The position numbers and the translations under genes are program-made. Source: Pseudoalteromonas sp. MM1 (GTDB lineage: Bacteria > Pseudomonadota > Gammaproteobacteria > Enterobacterales > Alteromonadaceae). From it: a stretch of DNA of 64,000 bases. Where the stretch lies: the NCBI RefSeq assembly GCF_030296835.1, contig NZ_AP027922.1, forward strand, positions 682,001 through 746,000. The letters run 5' to 3'. Positions 35,745 through 43,943 of the stretch are shown piece after piece (position 1 is the stretch's first letter; every line of letters starts with the position of its first letter). The notes below the pieces were generated by a model, which had not been told where the DNA came from, did not search any database, and saw only the letters and a program-made list of their open reading frames with translations.

Positions 35745-37400
35745 ATGAGCCAGATTTTTGGTGATACAGATGATAAAAGGGCTTTATATGAGGCTCTCAC
35801 TAGATACAACTATTTTCCAAATCAACGAGCTAATATAGGTGAGTTACCACCGAGTCTTGATACAAGGCAATTTACGCCAGAAGTAGCTGAAGAGATTGCT
35901 AAACTTGAAGAGATAAGAGGTAGGCGTAAATCTGGCTACGACTTAGTTGAATATAAAGCGACAAGATATAATAATGTGCCTAGAGTACTGGGGCTTGTCC
36001 ATCCTAAAGGATATTCATTACTAGTAAAGTGTATACATGACAACTGGGAACATCTGAAATGTGTTACTGAGAACGAAAATAGTATAATTAAGCCTGAGTT
36101 TCACCAAAGTGAAAAGCGATTGGTTGTAATGAATTATGAAGAGCCATTCGTAAAAATTAGTCGATCGCATAGCTCTTCTTTTGCAAAGCGATATAGAGTG
36201 CATGCAGATATAGCTAACTGCTTTAATAGTATTTATTCTCACTCAATTGCATGGGCTGGTGTTGGTATCCAGGAGGCTAAAACTCAGCAAGATGATAAAC
36301 GCACTTGGTTTAATGCTTTAGATATGTACCAATGTAAAACTAAGCGTAATGAAACTCAGGGAATACCAATAGGTTCGGCAGCTTCTAGTATTGTGAGCGA
36401 GTTAATCTTAGGAAAAATTGATGGAGCCTTAAAAAGTAAAGGTTATGTGTTCCATAGATACATTGACGATTATACTTGCTATTGCGTGACTAGCGAGGAC
36501 GCTCAAAACTTCATTCAAGATTTAGCCAACTCTCTCGCTATTTATAAGTTAACACTAAACTTAAAGAAAACATCAATAATAGAATTACCAGCAGCTTTTG
36601 AAGATGAGTGGGTGCTAGATTTAAAAAGTGCATTACCAAGCCGTTTAGGTAGCGCAGGAGAAAACGAGCCAAAAATTTCTGCTGACGAAGCACTTACGTT
36701 TTTAAATAAAGCTATTGGAATTAATAAAAGTACGCCAGATGGAAGTGTATTAAAGTATGCAATATCATTAATCATTAATTACTTAGATGAAGATGCTAAT
36801 GTAAGTTTATTGGAAGCTCTTTTGAACCTTGCTTGGCATTATCCAGTTTTACTTCCATTATTTGACAAATTATTAGGCAAAGTAGAGATAAATGCAGGGA
36901 TTTTCGAGCAACAATTAAATGTAATAATACAAGAAAATGCTGATAAGTTCAGGTCTGATGGCATGTCTTGGCCTCTCCATACAATGTTAACTAATAACGT
37001 CATACCAAAAAAGGAAACTGCTGAAAAGGTCATTGCGAGTGGTGATTGCGTCGCAATTACTTTGCTACTAGAGATGCATGACTTCAACGCAATGATAGTT
37101 GAATTTGCGAATACTATAATTGCTGGTGATGATAACTATGAAAAAGATAGTTATTGGCTATTACTTTATCAATTATATCTAAAAGACCTGTTAATTGATG
37201 AACCTTATACTGACAAGGTATTTCGTTGTTTAAAAAAACATAAGGTTAATTTTATACCCCGAAATACGAAAACTAAAGCTGAAATAAACTGTGATAAAAT
37301 TCAAAGTGAAATGACATCAAATGCGTTAAAAACCGTATTTTCAGAAGTGACTATACCTGCTGTAAACAAAAATCCAGATGAAGATTCGGCTGTCTTCTAG
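35745..37400 (+). CDS. Reverse transcriptase of the Abi/UG (defense-associated) class
   Basis: This RNA-directed DNA polymerase of 551 residues starts at the ATG at 35745 (AAAGG seven bases upstream; an ATG at 35739 is too close to it). Motif A is ADIANCFNSIYSHSIAWA (catalytic Asp155), motif B QGIPIGSAASSIVSEL (from 205) and motif C Y239-I-D-D. LNLKKTSIIELP completes the palm. The phrase PKGYSLLVKCIHDNW before the palm and FNSIYSHSIAWA are features I associate with Abi/unknown-group reverse transcriptases, including anti-phage DRT proteins, not with group II introns or retrons. Residues about 300-551 are all-helical and unrecognised, as in AbiA/AbiK-type proteins. It stands alone between an antiporter gene and an anti-sigma gene, and no partner was seen. 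The subtype cannot be assigned by eye. Confidence 0.82.
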   Translation: MSQIFGDTDDKRALYEALTRYNYFPNQRANIGELPPSLDTRQFTPEVAEEIAKLEEIRGRRKSGYDLVEYKATRYNNVPRVLGLVHPKGYSLLVKCIHDNWEHLKCVTENENSIIKPEFHQSEKRLVVMNYEEPFVKISRSHSSSFAKRYRVHADIANCFNSIYSHSIAWAGVGIQEAKTQQDDKRTWFNALDMYQCKTKRNETQGIPIGSAASSIVSELILGKIDGALKSKGYVFHRYIDDYTCYCVTSEDAQNFIQDLANSLAIYKLTLNLKKTSIIELPAAFEDEWVLDLKSALPSRLGSAGENEPKISADEALTFLNKAIGINKSTPDGSVLKYAISLIINYLDEDANVSLLEALLNLAWHYPVLLPLFDKLLGKVEINAGIFEQQLNVIIQENADKFRSDGMSWPLHTMLTNNVIPKKETAEKVIASGDCVAITLLLEMHDFNAMIVEFANTIIAGDDNYEKDSYWLLLYQLYLKDLLIDEPYTDKVFRCLKKHKVNFIPRNTKTKAEINCDKIQSEMTSNALKTVFSEVTIPAVNKNPDEDSAVF

Positions 37401-37551
37401 TTTTTATAGAGTATTATTTAAAGCTTTTGTTAATGAAGGTGAATAAAGTTAGCTATGTAGTGATTTTTCCTCTGTGCAGTGCGAAGCGCCTCTGTGTTCT
37501 CGGTGGTAATATTTATCTAAATTACCACCAACATTAACTGAGCTAAACCAC
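37401..37551. other. Intergenic region after the reverse transcriptase
   Basis: The segment includes CTCTGTGCAGTGCGAAGCGCCTCTGTG-like repeated CTCTGTG words (not written further), seen here twice, and no gene. No clear terminator was found. Confidence 0.35.
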
Positions 37552-38175
37552 CTAAGCCCCACAACTCCTAACCCCAACTCCCGCATGTTTTAGCGCTATT
37601 ATCTGCCCTTTACCGTTATGTGCCATAGCGAGCATATCACCGGTATTTATATTACTTTCTACCGCGTGCCTTCCCTTTAAATCACTTAAGAGCGACTGCT
37701 TAATTTGTACCAGTACTTCGTCATTACAGCTGGCTATGTACCAGTCGTTATCGACCTTTACGAGCGTGCCGTATTCTATGTGGCGTTGTTGGTGTAAGCG
37801 CAGGTTATTAGCATGTTGCGTGTCGAGTGCATGTTTTTGCTCGGTAATGGCACTTGTATAACTGCCCGATGGGGTTATTTCGTGGGTTTTAATAATTGGG
37901 AAGTCGTGAATGTCTATAGTCTTAAATGAGCTGTTAAGCACGGTTTTTGGCGCGTGGTTAATACCATTGCTGCTATCAAACACAATAAATGCGAACACGC
38001 TCAGTGCACAGGCGAGGCTGGCAAGTTGTAGTGTAAAGCCGAACTTTTTAGGCTTTGTGCGTGTGGCTTTATTAAGTAACGCTTTTTGCTGCGAAGCAGT
38101 GAGCGCAGTGCGTGCTTTTCGCTCTTTATAGTGTTGTGTGAGCTTTTGGTCAAACTGCTCATCAGGCTTGTTCAT
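37552..38175 (-). CDS. Putative anti-sigma factor (membrane protein)
   Basis: The protein has 207 residues. A charged cytoplasmic N-terminus (about 1-48) is followed by one transmembrane helix (LQLASLACALSVFAFIVF) and a periplasmic domain of about 130 residues with two Cys (ASCNDE and VRSCGA). It overlaps the ECF sigma gene by 14 bases, the usual sigma/anti-sigma arrangement, which is the main support; the sequence itself is not a recognisable zinc anti-sigma. The N-terminal helix ARTALTASQQKALLNKA would contact the sigma factor. It is probably released by envelope signals, which is inference. Confidence 0.7.
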   Translation of the reverse strand: MNKPDEQFDQKLTQHYKERKARTALTASQQKALLNKATRTKPKKFGFTLQLASLACALSVFAFIVFDSSNGINHAPKTVLNSSFKTIDIHDFPIIKTHEITPSGSYTSAITEQKHALDTQHANNLRLHQQRHIEYGTLVKVDNDWYIASCNDEVLVQIKQSLLSDLKGRHAVESNINTGDMLAMAHNGKGQIIALKHAGVGVRSCGA

Positions 38176-38716
38176 TGTTTGCTCCTAATAAACGTTTAAG
38201 GTTTTGTTTGGCGTAGCGCAAGCGTGTTTTTACGTTCTCATGGTTGCTTTGGGTTATAAGCGCTATGTCGGCAAGGCTAAAGCCTTCTTGTTGTAAGGTA
38301 ATGGCTTCGCGCTGTACAAAGCTTAGTTGTTTAAGTGCATTATCGAATGCTTGGTAACTTATATTGCTTTGCTCATTTTGCTGCGCGGGTAGATGAGTGT
38401 TTTCGTCAAGTTCTACAAAGCGCTGCTGTTTGCGGTATTCGTCTACTAATGTGTTGCGCGCAAGTTTAAATAACCAGGCTTTTGGCGTGGTTTGCGCTTG
38501 GTAAAGGTGGCGTTTTTCGATTACCTTTAGCCACGTTTGTTGGCTTACGTCGTATGCTAAATGTGTATTAGATTGCGTTACTAGGTAGTGATATAAATCG
38601 TTACTGTATAAGGCAATAAGCTGCTCTAAGTGACGATTGTCGCCACTTTTTGCGTAACTTGCCATGCAATCCTTGCTTGGCGTTTCAAATAACCATGATT
38701 TAATACTAAGTAGCAT
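38162..38716 (-). CDS. ECF-type RNA polymerase sigma factor
   Basis: This extracytoplasmic-function sigma factor has 184 residues. Region 2 (LIALYSNDLYHYLV through TTPKAWLFKLARNTLVDEYRKQ) and region 4 (LSFVQREAITLQQEGFSLADIALITQSNHENVKTRLRYAKQNL, split here) are both present with a short linker. It lies 14 bases behind a tonB gene and overlaps the anti-sigma gene. The set may respond to an outer-membrane or TonB-linked signal. No target promoter motif was found. Confidence 0.9.
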   Translation of the reverse strand: MLLSIKSWLFETPSKDCMASYAKSGDNRHLEQLIALYSNDLYHYLVTQSNTHLAYDVSQQTWLKVIEKRHLYQAQTTPKAWLFKLARNTLVDEYRKQQRFVELDENTHLPAQQNEQSNISYQAFDNALKQLSFVQREAITLQQEGFSLADIALITQSNHENVKTRLRYAKQNLKRLLGANNEQA

Positions 38717-38730
38717 AGGCGTTTAGTCCG

Positions 38731-39366
38731 TTAAATAGAGTTATCTAATTTAAAATCGAGCTGTACGGTTTGACCTGTTTGTAATTGTGCCACACCTTCA
38801 ATTACTTTGGGGCGATATTTCCAGCGTTTAATGGCTCTTATTGCTTCGCGGTCAAAGGTGCGTTTTGGCTCTGCGTTAATCACTACTGGGTTTATTACTT
38901 CGCCGGTGGGCGAAATGCTAAAGCTAAGTTGTACCCAACCTTCAATGCCATCGCGAGCAGCAGACGTTGGGTATTTAGGGTTTATGCGTACTATGGGCGT
39001 TGCATCTCCCGTAGGGCGGTTAATGGTGCTATTGATATCATCACCAAAATCGTCAATAGTGACCGGCATTACTTCGTTTATAGCAATTACAGGGTCGTTT
39101 GCGGTATCTATTGGTGGTGCCTTAGGCGGTGTTTTTGGTACCGGCGGTGGCGGCTGTATTTTTGGTTTTTGATTTACTTGTGAATCCTCTGGGACTTGAA
39201 AAATCTCTACAATAATATCGCCGCCGGGTTTAATAGGTGCGCGCTGCTCGCCAGATATTAAATATTGCATAAACGCAAAAGCCGCAAAGGTCATTACTGC
39301 GCCGCCAATTACGGCGGTTGATGTTTTAATAAATGCTGAGTTATTGGGTACTTCAAGTGTGTGCAT
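38731..39366 (-). CDS. tonB: TonB-family energy transducer
   Basis: TonB couples the proton gradient to outer-membrane receptors. The protein has 211 residues. There is one N-terminal membrane anchor (TAVIGGAVMTFAAFAFMQYL), then a proline-rich spacer (PKIQPPPPVPKTPPKAPP), then the C-terminal TonB domain with YPTSAARDGIEGWVQLSF and FDREAIRAIKRWKYRPK. The His in the anchor helix of classical TonB is not seen, which is common in this marine TonB2-like group. It heads a probable operon with the ECF sigma and anti-sigma genes. No exbB/exbD are nearby, so they must be elsewhere. Confidence 0.9.
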   Translation of the reverse strand: MHTLEVPNNSAFIKTSTAVIGGAVMTFAAFAFMQYLISGEQRAPIKPGGDIIVEIFQVPEDSQVNQKPKIQPPPPVPKTPPKAPPIDTANDPVIAINEVMPVTIDDFGDDINSTINRPTGDATPIVRINPKYPTSAARDGIEGWVQLSFSISPTGEVINPVVINAEPKRTFDREAIRAIKRWKYRPKVIEGVAQLQTGQTVQLDFKLDNSI

Positions 39367-39511
39367 AAGCCGCTCCGAGTAAACTTATTTGGGTTATTTA
39401 AAAGCTATAACGGGGGGCAAATCAAAAAGGGGTTAAATAGTTTTATAAAAATTGCGGGGTTTAGTTACAATAGCGTTTTGTATTCTTTTACTTATAAATT
39501 TTTAGGCTGTT

Positions 39512-40018
39512 ATGCAACTCATACAAATAGATAAAGCACGTTACCGCAAGCATTTAAATCGGGTAATTGCAGGTTGTGCGGCGGGTTTGGCTGTTGGCAG
39601 CTTGGCGATATCGCAAACATTAATTGCGCTATTTCCTGATGAAAGCGGGAGCCATTTTCATTGGAATTTAACCGGTGTTGTTATAACCAGTTTAGCCATT
39701 GGCTGGCTGTTAAATAAATACCGTACCCATAGTTTTATGACCGAAGTAGTGTACGTGTGGGAGCTAAAACAAGCGCTTAATAAAATAACCCGCAAAATGC
39801 CAAAGCTAAAAGCGGCAGGGCGCGAGGGCAATGCCGATGCACTGTTAGCGATTCATTATAGTTATGCGGGCTCGCGGCTTTTATGGCAGCTTGACGATAA
39901 CACCATCACCATGGACGAGTTAGCTATAAAACAAGCAGAGCTTGATAGTGTGGCAGCCAAGTATAACCTGACTTTAAATGCCGATGACTATAATGAGTCT
40001 ATATTAAAACAGTTTTAA
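39512..40018 (+). CDS. DUF3087-family membrane protein
   Basis: This 168-residue protein of the uncharacterised DUF3087 family has two transmembrane helices at the N-terminus (VIAGCAAGLAVGSLAISQTL and LTGVVITSLAIGWLL), then a soluble helical domain with ALLAIHYSYAGSRLLWQLDDNT. It is divergent from tonB and 24 bases before a phosphatase gene, likely co-transcribed with it. The function is unknown. Confidence 0.82.
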   Translation: MQLIQIDKARYRKHLNRVIAGCAAGLAVGSLAISQTLIALFPDESGSHFHWNLTGVVITSLAIGWLLNKYRTHSFMTEVVYVWELKQALNKITRKMPKLKAAGREGNADALLAIHYSYAGSRLLWQLDDNTITMDELAIKQAELDSVAAKYNLTLNADDYNESILKQF

Positions 40019-40042
40019 GCCTAGGGTGCTAAAGGAGCCTTT

Positions 40043-40492
40043 ATGAAAAAAGTACTTATAGTGTGTTTAGGTAATATTTGCCGCTCGCCAACAGCAGAGG
40101 CGGTGTTAAAAGCGCGCGCTAAAAAATTAGGTGTAGAGGTAAAAGTAGACTCGGCAGGGACTATTGGTTATCACGAAGGTAAAACACCAGATAGCCGTTC
40201 AATGGCTGCGGGGGAAAAACGCGGTTATAGCTTTAAAGGAATTTTTTCGCGCCCAGTGCGCAGCAGCGATTTTACTGAGTTTGATTTAATTTTAGCAGCC
40301 GACACACAAAATTTAGCTGACTTAAAAGCAAAGTGCCCAGCGCATTTACATTACAAGCTGGCATTGTTTTTAGAATACGGCGAGCAAAGCCAAAGCGCCA
40401 TACCCGACCCATACTACGGCGGCGATGACGGCTTTGAAAATGTGCTCGATTTAATAGAAGCCGCCAGCGATAAAATACTCGCAAAGCTTTGA
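40043..40492 (+). CDS. Low-molecular-weight protein-tyrosine-phosphatase
   Basis: The protein has 149 residues. The phosphate-binding loop Cys8-LGNIC-Arg14-S is at the N-terminus and the general-acid motif DPYYGGDDGFENV is near residue 119, both exactly placed for this family. Such enzymes act on tyrosine kinases of capsule export or on arginine phosphate; no kinase or polysaccharide genes are nearby, so a housekeeping role is likely. AAAGGAGCC is a strong ribosome binding site. Confidence 0.95.
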   Translation: MKKVLIVCLGNICRSPTAEAVLKARAKKLGVEVKVDSAGTIGYHEGKTPDSRSMAAGEKRGYSFKGIFSRPVRSSDFTEFDLILAADTQNLADLKAKCPAHLHYKLALFLEYGEQSQSAIPDPYYGGDDGFENVLDLIEAASDKILAKL

Positions 40493-40537
40493 ATAAAACT
40501 ACCTGAACAAAAAAGACGCGATTTAATACCTTGCGTG

Positions 40538-41650
40538 TTATCTGGCTATTTTAAAGTCGAGCTGTACTTGTGTACTTGCAACTACAGGTTGGCCGTTTTC
40601 AAATTTTGGTGCATAACGCCATTTTTTAAGTGCGCTAAGTGCCGACCTTTCAAACTCTTTACCCCCTTGTGAGCTAACTACCTCTGGGTTTTTAACAAAG
40701 CCTGCGGTATCTACGTCAAATTCAACAACCACTATGCCGTCTCGCATTTGGCGCGCTTTGTTTTGTGGGTACTCAGGGTTTTCACGGTATATGGGTGTTT
40801 GCTCTTGTGTTTCTTTCCACGGCACCATTTTAGCAATTGCTAAACAATGCTTGGTGGCTTGCTCACTTTGACCCGTTTTTTCGTAAAGGTTAACAAGCTT
40901 TGAGTGCGCAGTAAGCTCAGCGCTGTGATCAAAGCTTAAGTTGTTATCAAATACCGATACAACATGGTTTAGTCGTTCAATGGCTTCATTGTATTTTTTC
41001 TTACCTTGAGCAAACGACGCCATTAAAAAGTCGGCTTTAATGCGCTCTACGGTGTTGTTGTCTAGGTTATTACGGTAGTAGTCATCGGCTTGGTTAAGCA
41101 GTGTTTTAGCTTTATGGTATTTTTTATGAGCAAATTTTTTGGCTAGCAATGAGGCTGCTTCAAACTGCATGTCGGCAACAAATTTAGGGTTGTTTTGCGC
41201 TTTAGCTATTTTAATAACACGGTCGTAATCGTTATCTGCTTGATAGGCTGAGTCAGTGTTTTCTGCTTTGCCAATTAGCGCATCGATTGTTTCTATTGCA
41301 TTTTCACCGTGGTTACTTGCCAGTATTGAATAGGCTTGCGAGTACAGCTCGTAACGCATTTCGGTTACATTTTTTTTGCTGCTTATTGTGCGTGGCGCTG
41401 TAATTGCTTTGGCATAATTAATAGCAAGGCTTGCGGTGTTATCACTTTTGTCACCATAAAACAAAAGCCCCGTAGTGTAGGCTAGTTTGGCAGCTTGCTC
41501 TATATTTTCTTCTTTTTTTACAGCCGTTAAATAACTTTGGTATGCATCAGAAAAGGCAGCTTTATCATCGTTTACTTGGCTTGCTTTGGTCTGGCTTGCA
41601 AAAGCCGTAAAGGTTAATCCTATTACTAAGGCGAGGTGTTGTGCTTTCAT
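40538..41650 (-). CDS. Secreted protein with helical repeats and C-terminal TonB domain
   Basis: The 370-residue protein has an N-terminal signal peptide ending in ASQTKA (residues 1-23) rather than a membrane anchor with a proline-rich spacer. About 250 residues of helical, TPR-like repeats follow (blocks such as AAKLAYTTGLLFYGD and EATKHCLAIAKMVPW). The last 85 residues are a TonB C-terminal domain (YPQNKARQMRDGIVVVEFDVD to LSALKKWRYAPKFENGQP, split here). Lacking the anchor, it cannot transduce energy like TonB itself; it may scaffold receptors in the periplasm. It is convergent with the phosphatase gene. Confidence 0.8.
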   Translation of the reverse strand: MKAQHLALVIGLTFTAFASQTKASQVNDDKAAFSDAYQSYLTAVKKEENIEQAAKLAYTTGLLFYGDKSDNTASLAINYAKAITAPRTISSKKNVTEMRYELYSQAYSILASNHGENAIETIDALIGKAENTDSAYQADNDYDRVIKIAKAQNNPKFVADMQFEAASLLAKKFAHKKYHKAKTLLNQADDYYRNNLDNNTVERIKADFLMASFAQGKKKYNEAIERLNHVVSVFDNNLSFDHSAELTAHSKLVNLYEKTGQSEQATKHCLAIAKMVPWKETQEQTPIYRENPEYPQNKARQMRDGIVVVEFDVDTAGFVKNPEVVSSQGGKEFERSALSALKKWRYAPKFENGQPVVASTQVQLDFKIAR

Positions 41651-41979
41651 AATAATCCCTATTAGTGTTCAATCTAGAAACAAAATACCACAAGTGAGAA
41701 TAGTAGTCATTATTGTTTATGCGCTTTGCTTTTACATTAATAAGCTCAAAACACAATTGTGAAGTAAATTTAAAATAGCAAAGCAGAGTGTGGTTGTCAC
41801 CTTTTTAGGTAAGTGCAGTGGCTGTTCAAAGCGGTATTTTTATTACGAGTAAATATTGAAAACAGTGGCTGCCGTCGCCATATATTTGCCATAAACTATG
41901 TTGTACTACGATCTAAATTTAAACGTTTGTGATATTATCACCTCATGGTGTCGTAGTTATTTAATTATTTGGATTTGTC

Positions 41980-42603
41980 GTGGCGCAAGTAAGAGCAAGA
42001 GCCCAGCTAAATGTTGGCAAAAATAGTGATATTCCCGCAGAGATAGTGTCTTTTAGTGGCTTAAAAGACGGCCAAGAACACGTTGCGTTTGTATTTAATA
42101 ATGCTGATGTAAATCAAAATGTGCCGCTTATTCGCATGCACTCTGAGTGTTTAACCGGTGATGTGTTTCATTCATCGCGTTGCGATTGCGGCGAGCAGCT
42201 AAACGAATGTATTGAAATGATGCACGAACAAGGCGGCGTGTTATTGTATTTACGCCAAGAAGGCCGTGGCATTGGTTTATATAATAAAATTGACGCTTAC
42301 GTGCTGCAATCACAAGGTATGAACACCTACGAGGCTAACAATCACTTAGGCTTTGCTGATGACTTACGTGATTTTTCGGATGCGGTATTAATGCTTAACG
42401 CACTTAATTTAAACCACGTTAAATTAATGACCAATAACCCTAAAAAGCTTAATGCATTAAAAGATGCGGGCATTGAAGTAGACACGGTTATTGGCACCCA
42501 TGCGCACATTAAAGCAGGCCTTACAGGTAACAAAGCGTACCTAGAGACCAAAATAAAACATGGCGCGCATATGTTAGATATTAAAAAAATTAAAAAACCT
42601 TAA
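41980..42603 (+). CDS. ribA: GTP cyclohydrolase II
   Basis: RibA opens GTP to 2,5-diamino-6-ribosylamino-pyrimidinone phosphate, the first step of riboflavin synthesis. Zinc ligands are in [18 protein letters not shown], followed by [15 protein letters not shown] and the late [12 protein letters not shown]. At 207 residues it is the stand-alone form, not fused to RibB. The start is GTG with TTGGA upstream. No FMN riboswitch is seen in the preceding 300 bases. A terminator follows. Confidence 0.96.
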   Translation: MAQVRARAQLNVGKNSDIPAEIVSFSGLKDGQEHVAFVFNNADVNQNVPLIRMHSECLTGDVFHSSRCDCGEQLNECIEMMHEQGGVLLYLRQEGRGIGLYNKIDAYVLQSQGMNTYEANNHLGFADDLRDFSDAVLMLNALNLNHVKLMTNNPKKLNALKDAGIEVDTVIGTHAHIKAGLTGNKAYLETKIKHGAHMLDIKKIKKP

Positions 42604-42637
42604 CTATTTAATCATGTAGTGTCTGTTAATCCCCCCT

Positions 42638-42664
42638 CACGCCAAGTTATACTTGGCGTGTTTT
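42638..42664 (+). terminator. Rho-independent terminator after ribA
   Basis: CACGCCAAGT pairs with ACTTGGCGTG around TAT and is followed by TTTT. Confidence 0.85.
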
Positions 42665-42683
42665 GTTTAATCTAAGAGCCAGT

Positions 42684-43472
42684 ATGTCTAACGAGTTACG
42701 AATTTTTAAAGCCGATGCCGGGCTAAAGTGGTTTAAAGCCGGTTGGCATATTTTTAAAACCCAGCCATTTACCTTTGTAGTTATGCATTTATTAATAGGC
42801 ATAGTGGGCTTACTGTCGTTATTTTTACCTTTACTGCAAGTTGTTGCAGCTCTTGCTACGCCTTTTTTAACCGCTGGTTTTTATCAAGCGGTACTTAGCA
42901 AGCAGCAAGGCGGTAAAATTATGCTGGCCGACATACTTAAACCTTTTAGCGCAAAAGGTAACCGTTTAGGGCTGCTACGTTTAGCGCTTTACCAAATGGG
43001 AGCGGGTATTTTAATGGCCTTGTTAGCCAATAGCTTATTTGCTGATGCCGTGGCTATTATGAGCCAAGAGGGGCTTGATCCTAACATTGCGCTTGAGCAA
43101 ACCTTAAATAGTATTTCGAGCGCAAGTGTAGTGCTATTTTTAGTGGCAATGGCGGTGTATTTAATGGCGTTTGCTTACGCGGTACCGCTGATTTATTTTA
43201 GTAAAGAAAAACGCATTTTAACGGCGCTTAAAAATTCGTTACTGGTTTTTTATCATAACCTGTTCGCATTGAGTGTTTTTGGTATTATTTGTGCGTTATT
43301 TATGGCGCTTTCTATGTTCTTATCGTTCTTACCGCTGTTGATTTTAATGCCAATTTGCTACATTAGTTTCTTTGTATCTTATCAGGCTATTTTTATGCCA
43401 GTTGTACCGCCAAGTGGCGATAGTAATGTTAAACCACTTAGCAGTGAACAAAGCGGGCGCTTTGACGCTTAA
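42684..43472 (+). CDS. BPSS1780-family membrane protein
   Basis: This 262-residue integral membrane protein has about six helices in three pairs: after a cytoplasmic start (GLKWFKAGWHIFKTQPFTF) come PFTFVVMHLLIGIVGLLSLF, then LGLLRLALYQMGAGILMALL and further pairs. The N-terminal pattern matches the uncharacterised BPSS1780 family. The ATG at 42684 is chosen since the earlier in-frame TTG (42663) lies in the ribA terminator. It ends one base into recX, so the two are coupled. Confidence 0.8.
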   Translation: MSNELRIFKADAGLKWFKAGWHIFKTQPFTFVVMHLLIGIVGLLSLFLPLLQVVAALATPFLTAGFYQAVLSKQQGGKIMLADILKPFSAKGNRLGLLRLALYQMGAGILMALLANSLFADAVAIMSQEGLDPNIALEQTLNSISSASVVLFLVAMAVYLMAFAYAVPLIYFSKEKRILTALKNSLLVFYHNLFALSVFGIICALFMALSMFLSFLPLLILMPICYISFFVSYQAIFMPVVPPSGDSNVKPLSSEQSGRFDA

Positions 43473-43924
43473 TGGATGATAAGTTAAAACAAAAACTCAA
43501 AAACTATGTACTGTGGTTACTTGGGCGCCAAGAGTATTCGCGCCGCGAGTTAACCTTTAAGCTTCAACAAAAAGAAGCCAGCGATGAGTTTATAGAAACC
43601 CTGCTTAATTGGTGCGAAGAGCACAATTTTATTAACGAGCAACGCTATTGCGAAGGGTTTGTCAGAAAACACATTTTTAAAGGCCATGGCTTAAAGCGCA
43701 TTCAAAGCGAAGCCATAGGCAAAGGGATTGACCGTTCACTACTTGAAAGAGTGGTTGAAGAGCTTGAAATAGACTGGTTTGAGCTTGCGCAGGAAGCGTA
43801 CAACAAAAAGTATTCCACTACACCGGCAAACCTCGAGTACAAAGATAAAGCCAAGCGCGTGCGCTACTTAATGTACCGAGGATTTAGCTACGATGAAATT
43901 GATTTTGCAATGCAAGCACAGTAA
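43472..43924 (+). CDS. recX: Regulatory protein RecX
   Basis: RecX modulates RecA filaments and limits recombinase and SOS activity. The 150-residue protein shows the tandem three-helix repeats: WLLGRQEYSRRELTFKL, then FINEQRYCEGFVRKHIFKGHGLKRI and the last YLMYRGFSYDEIDFAM. It begins at the final base of the preceding membrane-protein gene and lies 19 bases before alaS. recA, which usually precedes recX, is not in this window. Confidence 0.92.
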   Translation: MDDKLKQKLKNYVLWLLGRQEYSRRELTFKLQQKEASDEFIETLLNWCEEHNFINEQRYCEGFVRKHIFKGHGLKRIQSEAIGKGIDRSLLERVVEELEIDWFELAQEAYNKKYSTTPANLEYKDKAKRVRYLMYRGFSYDEIDFAMQAQ

Positions 43925-43943
43925 ATACAGGTGAGATTTTCAC

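Noticed and set aside
37200..37240. Arg-x4-His (RCLKKH) as a HEPN nuclease motif in the reverse transcriptase
   Set aside because: It is a single weak match near the C-terminus without the surrounding HEPN helix pattern.
35745..37400. Retron or group II intron interpretation of the reverse transcriptase
   Set aside because: No msr/msd-like inverted repeat pair, intron domain V or maturase domain was seen, and the palm motifs are of Abi/UG type.
41760..41979. FMN riboswitch before ribA
   Set aside because: The conserved RFN blocks are absent.
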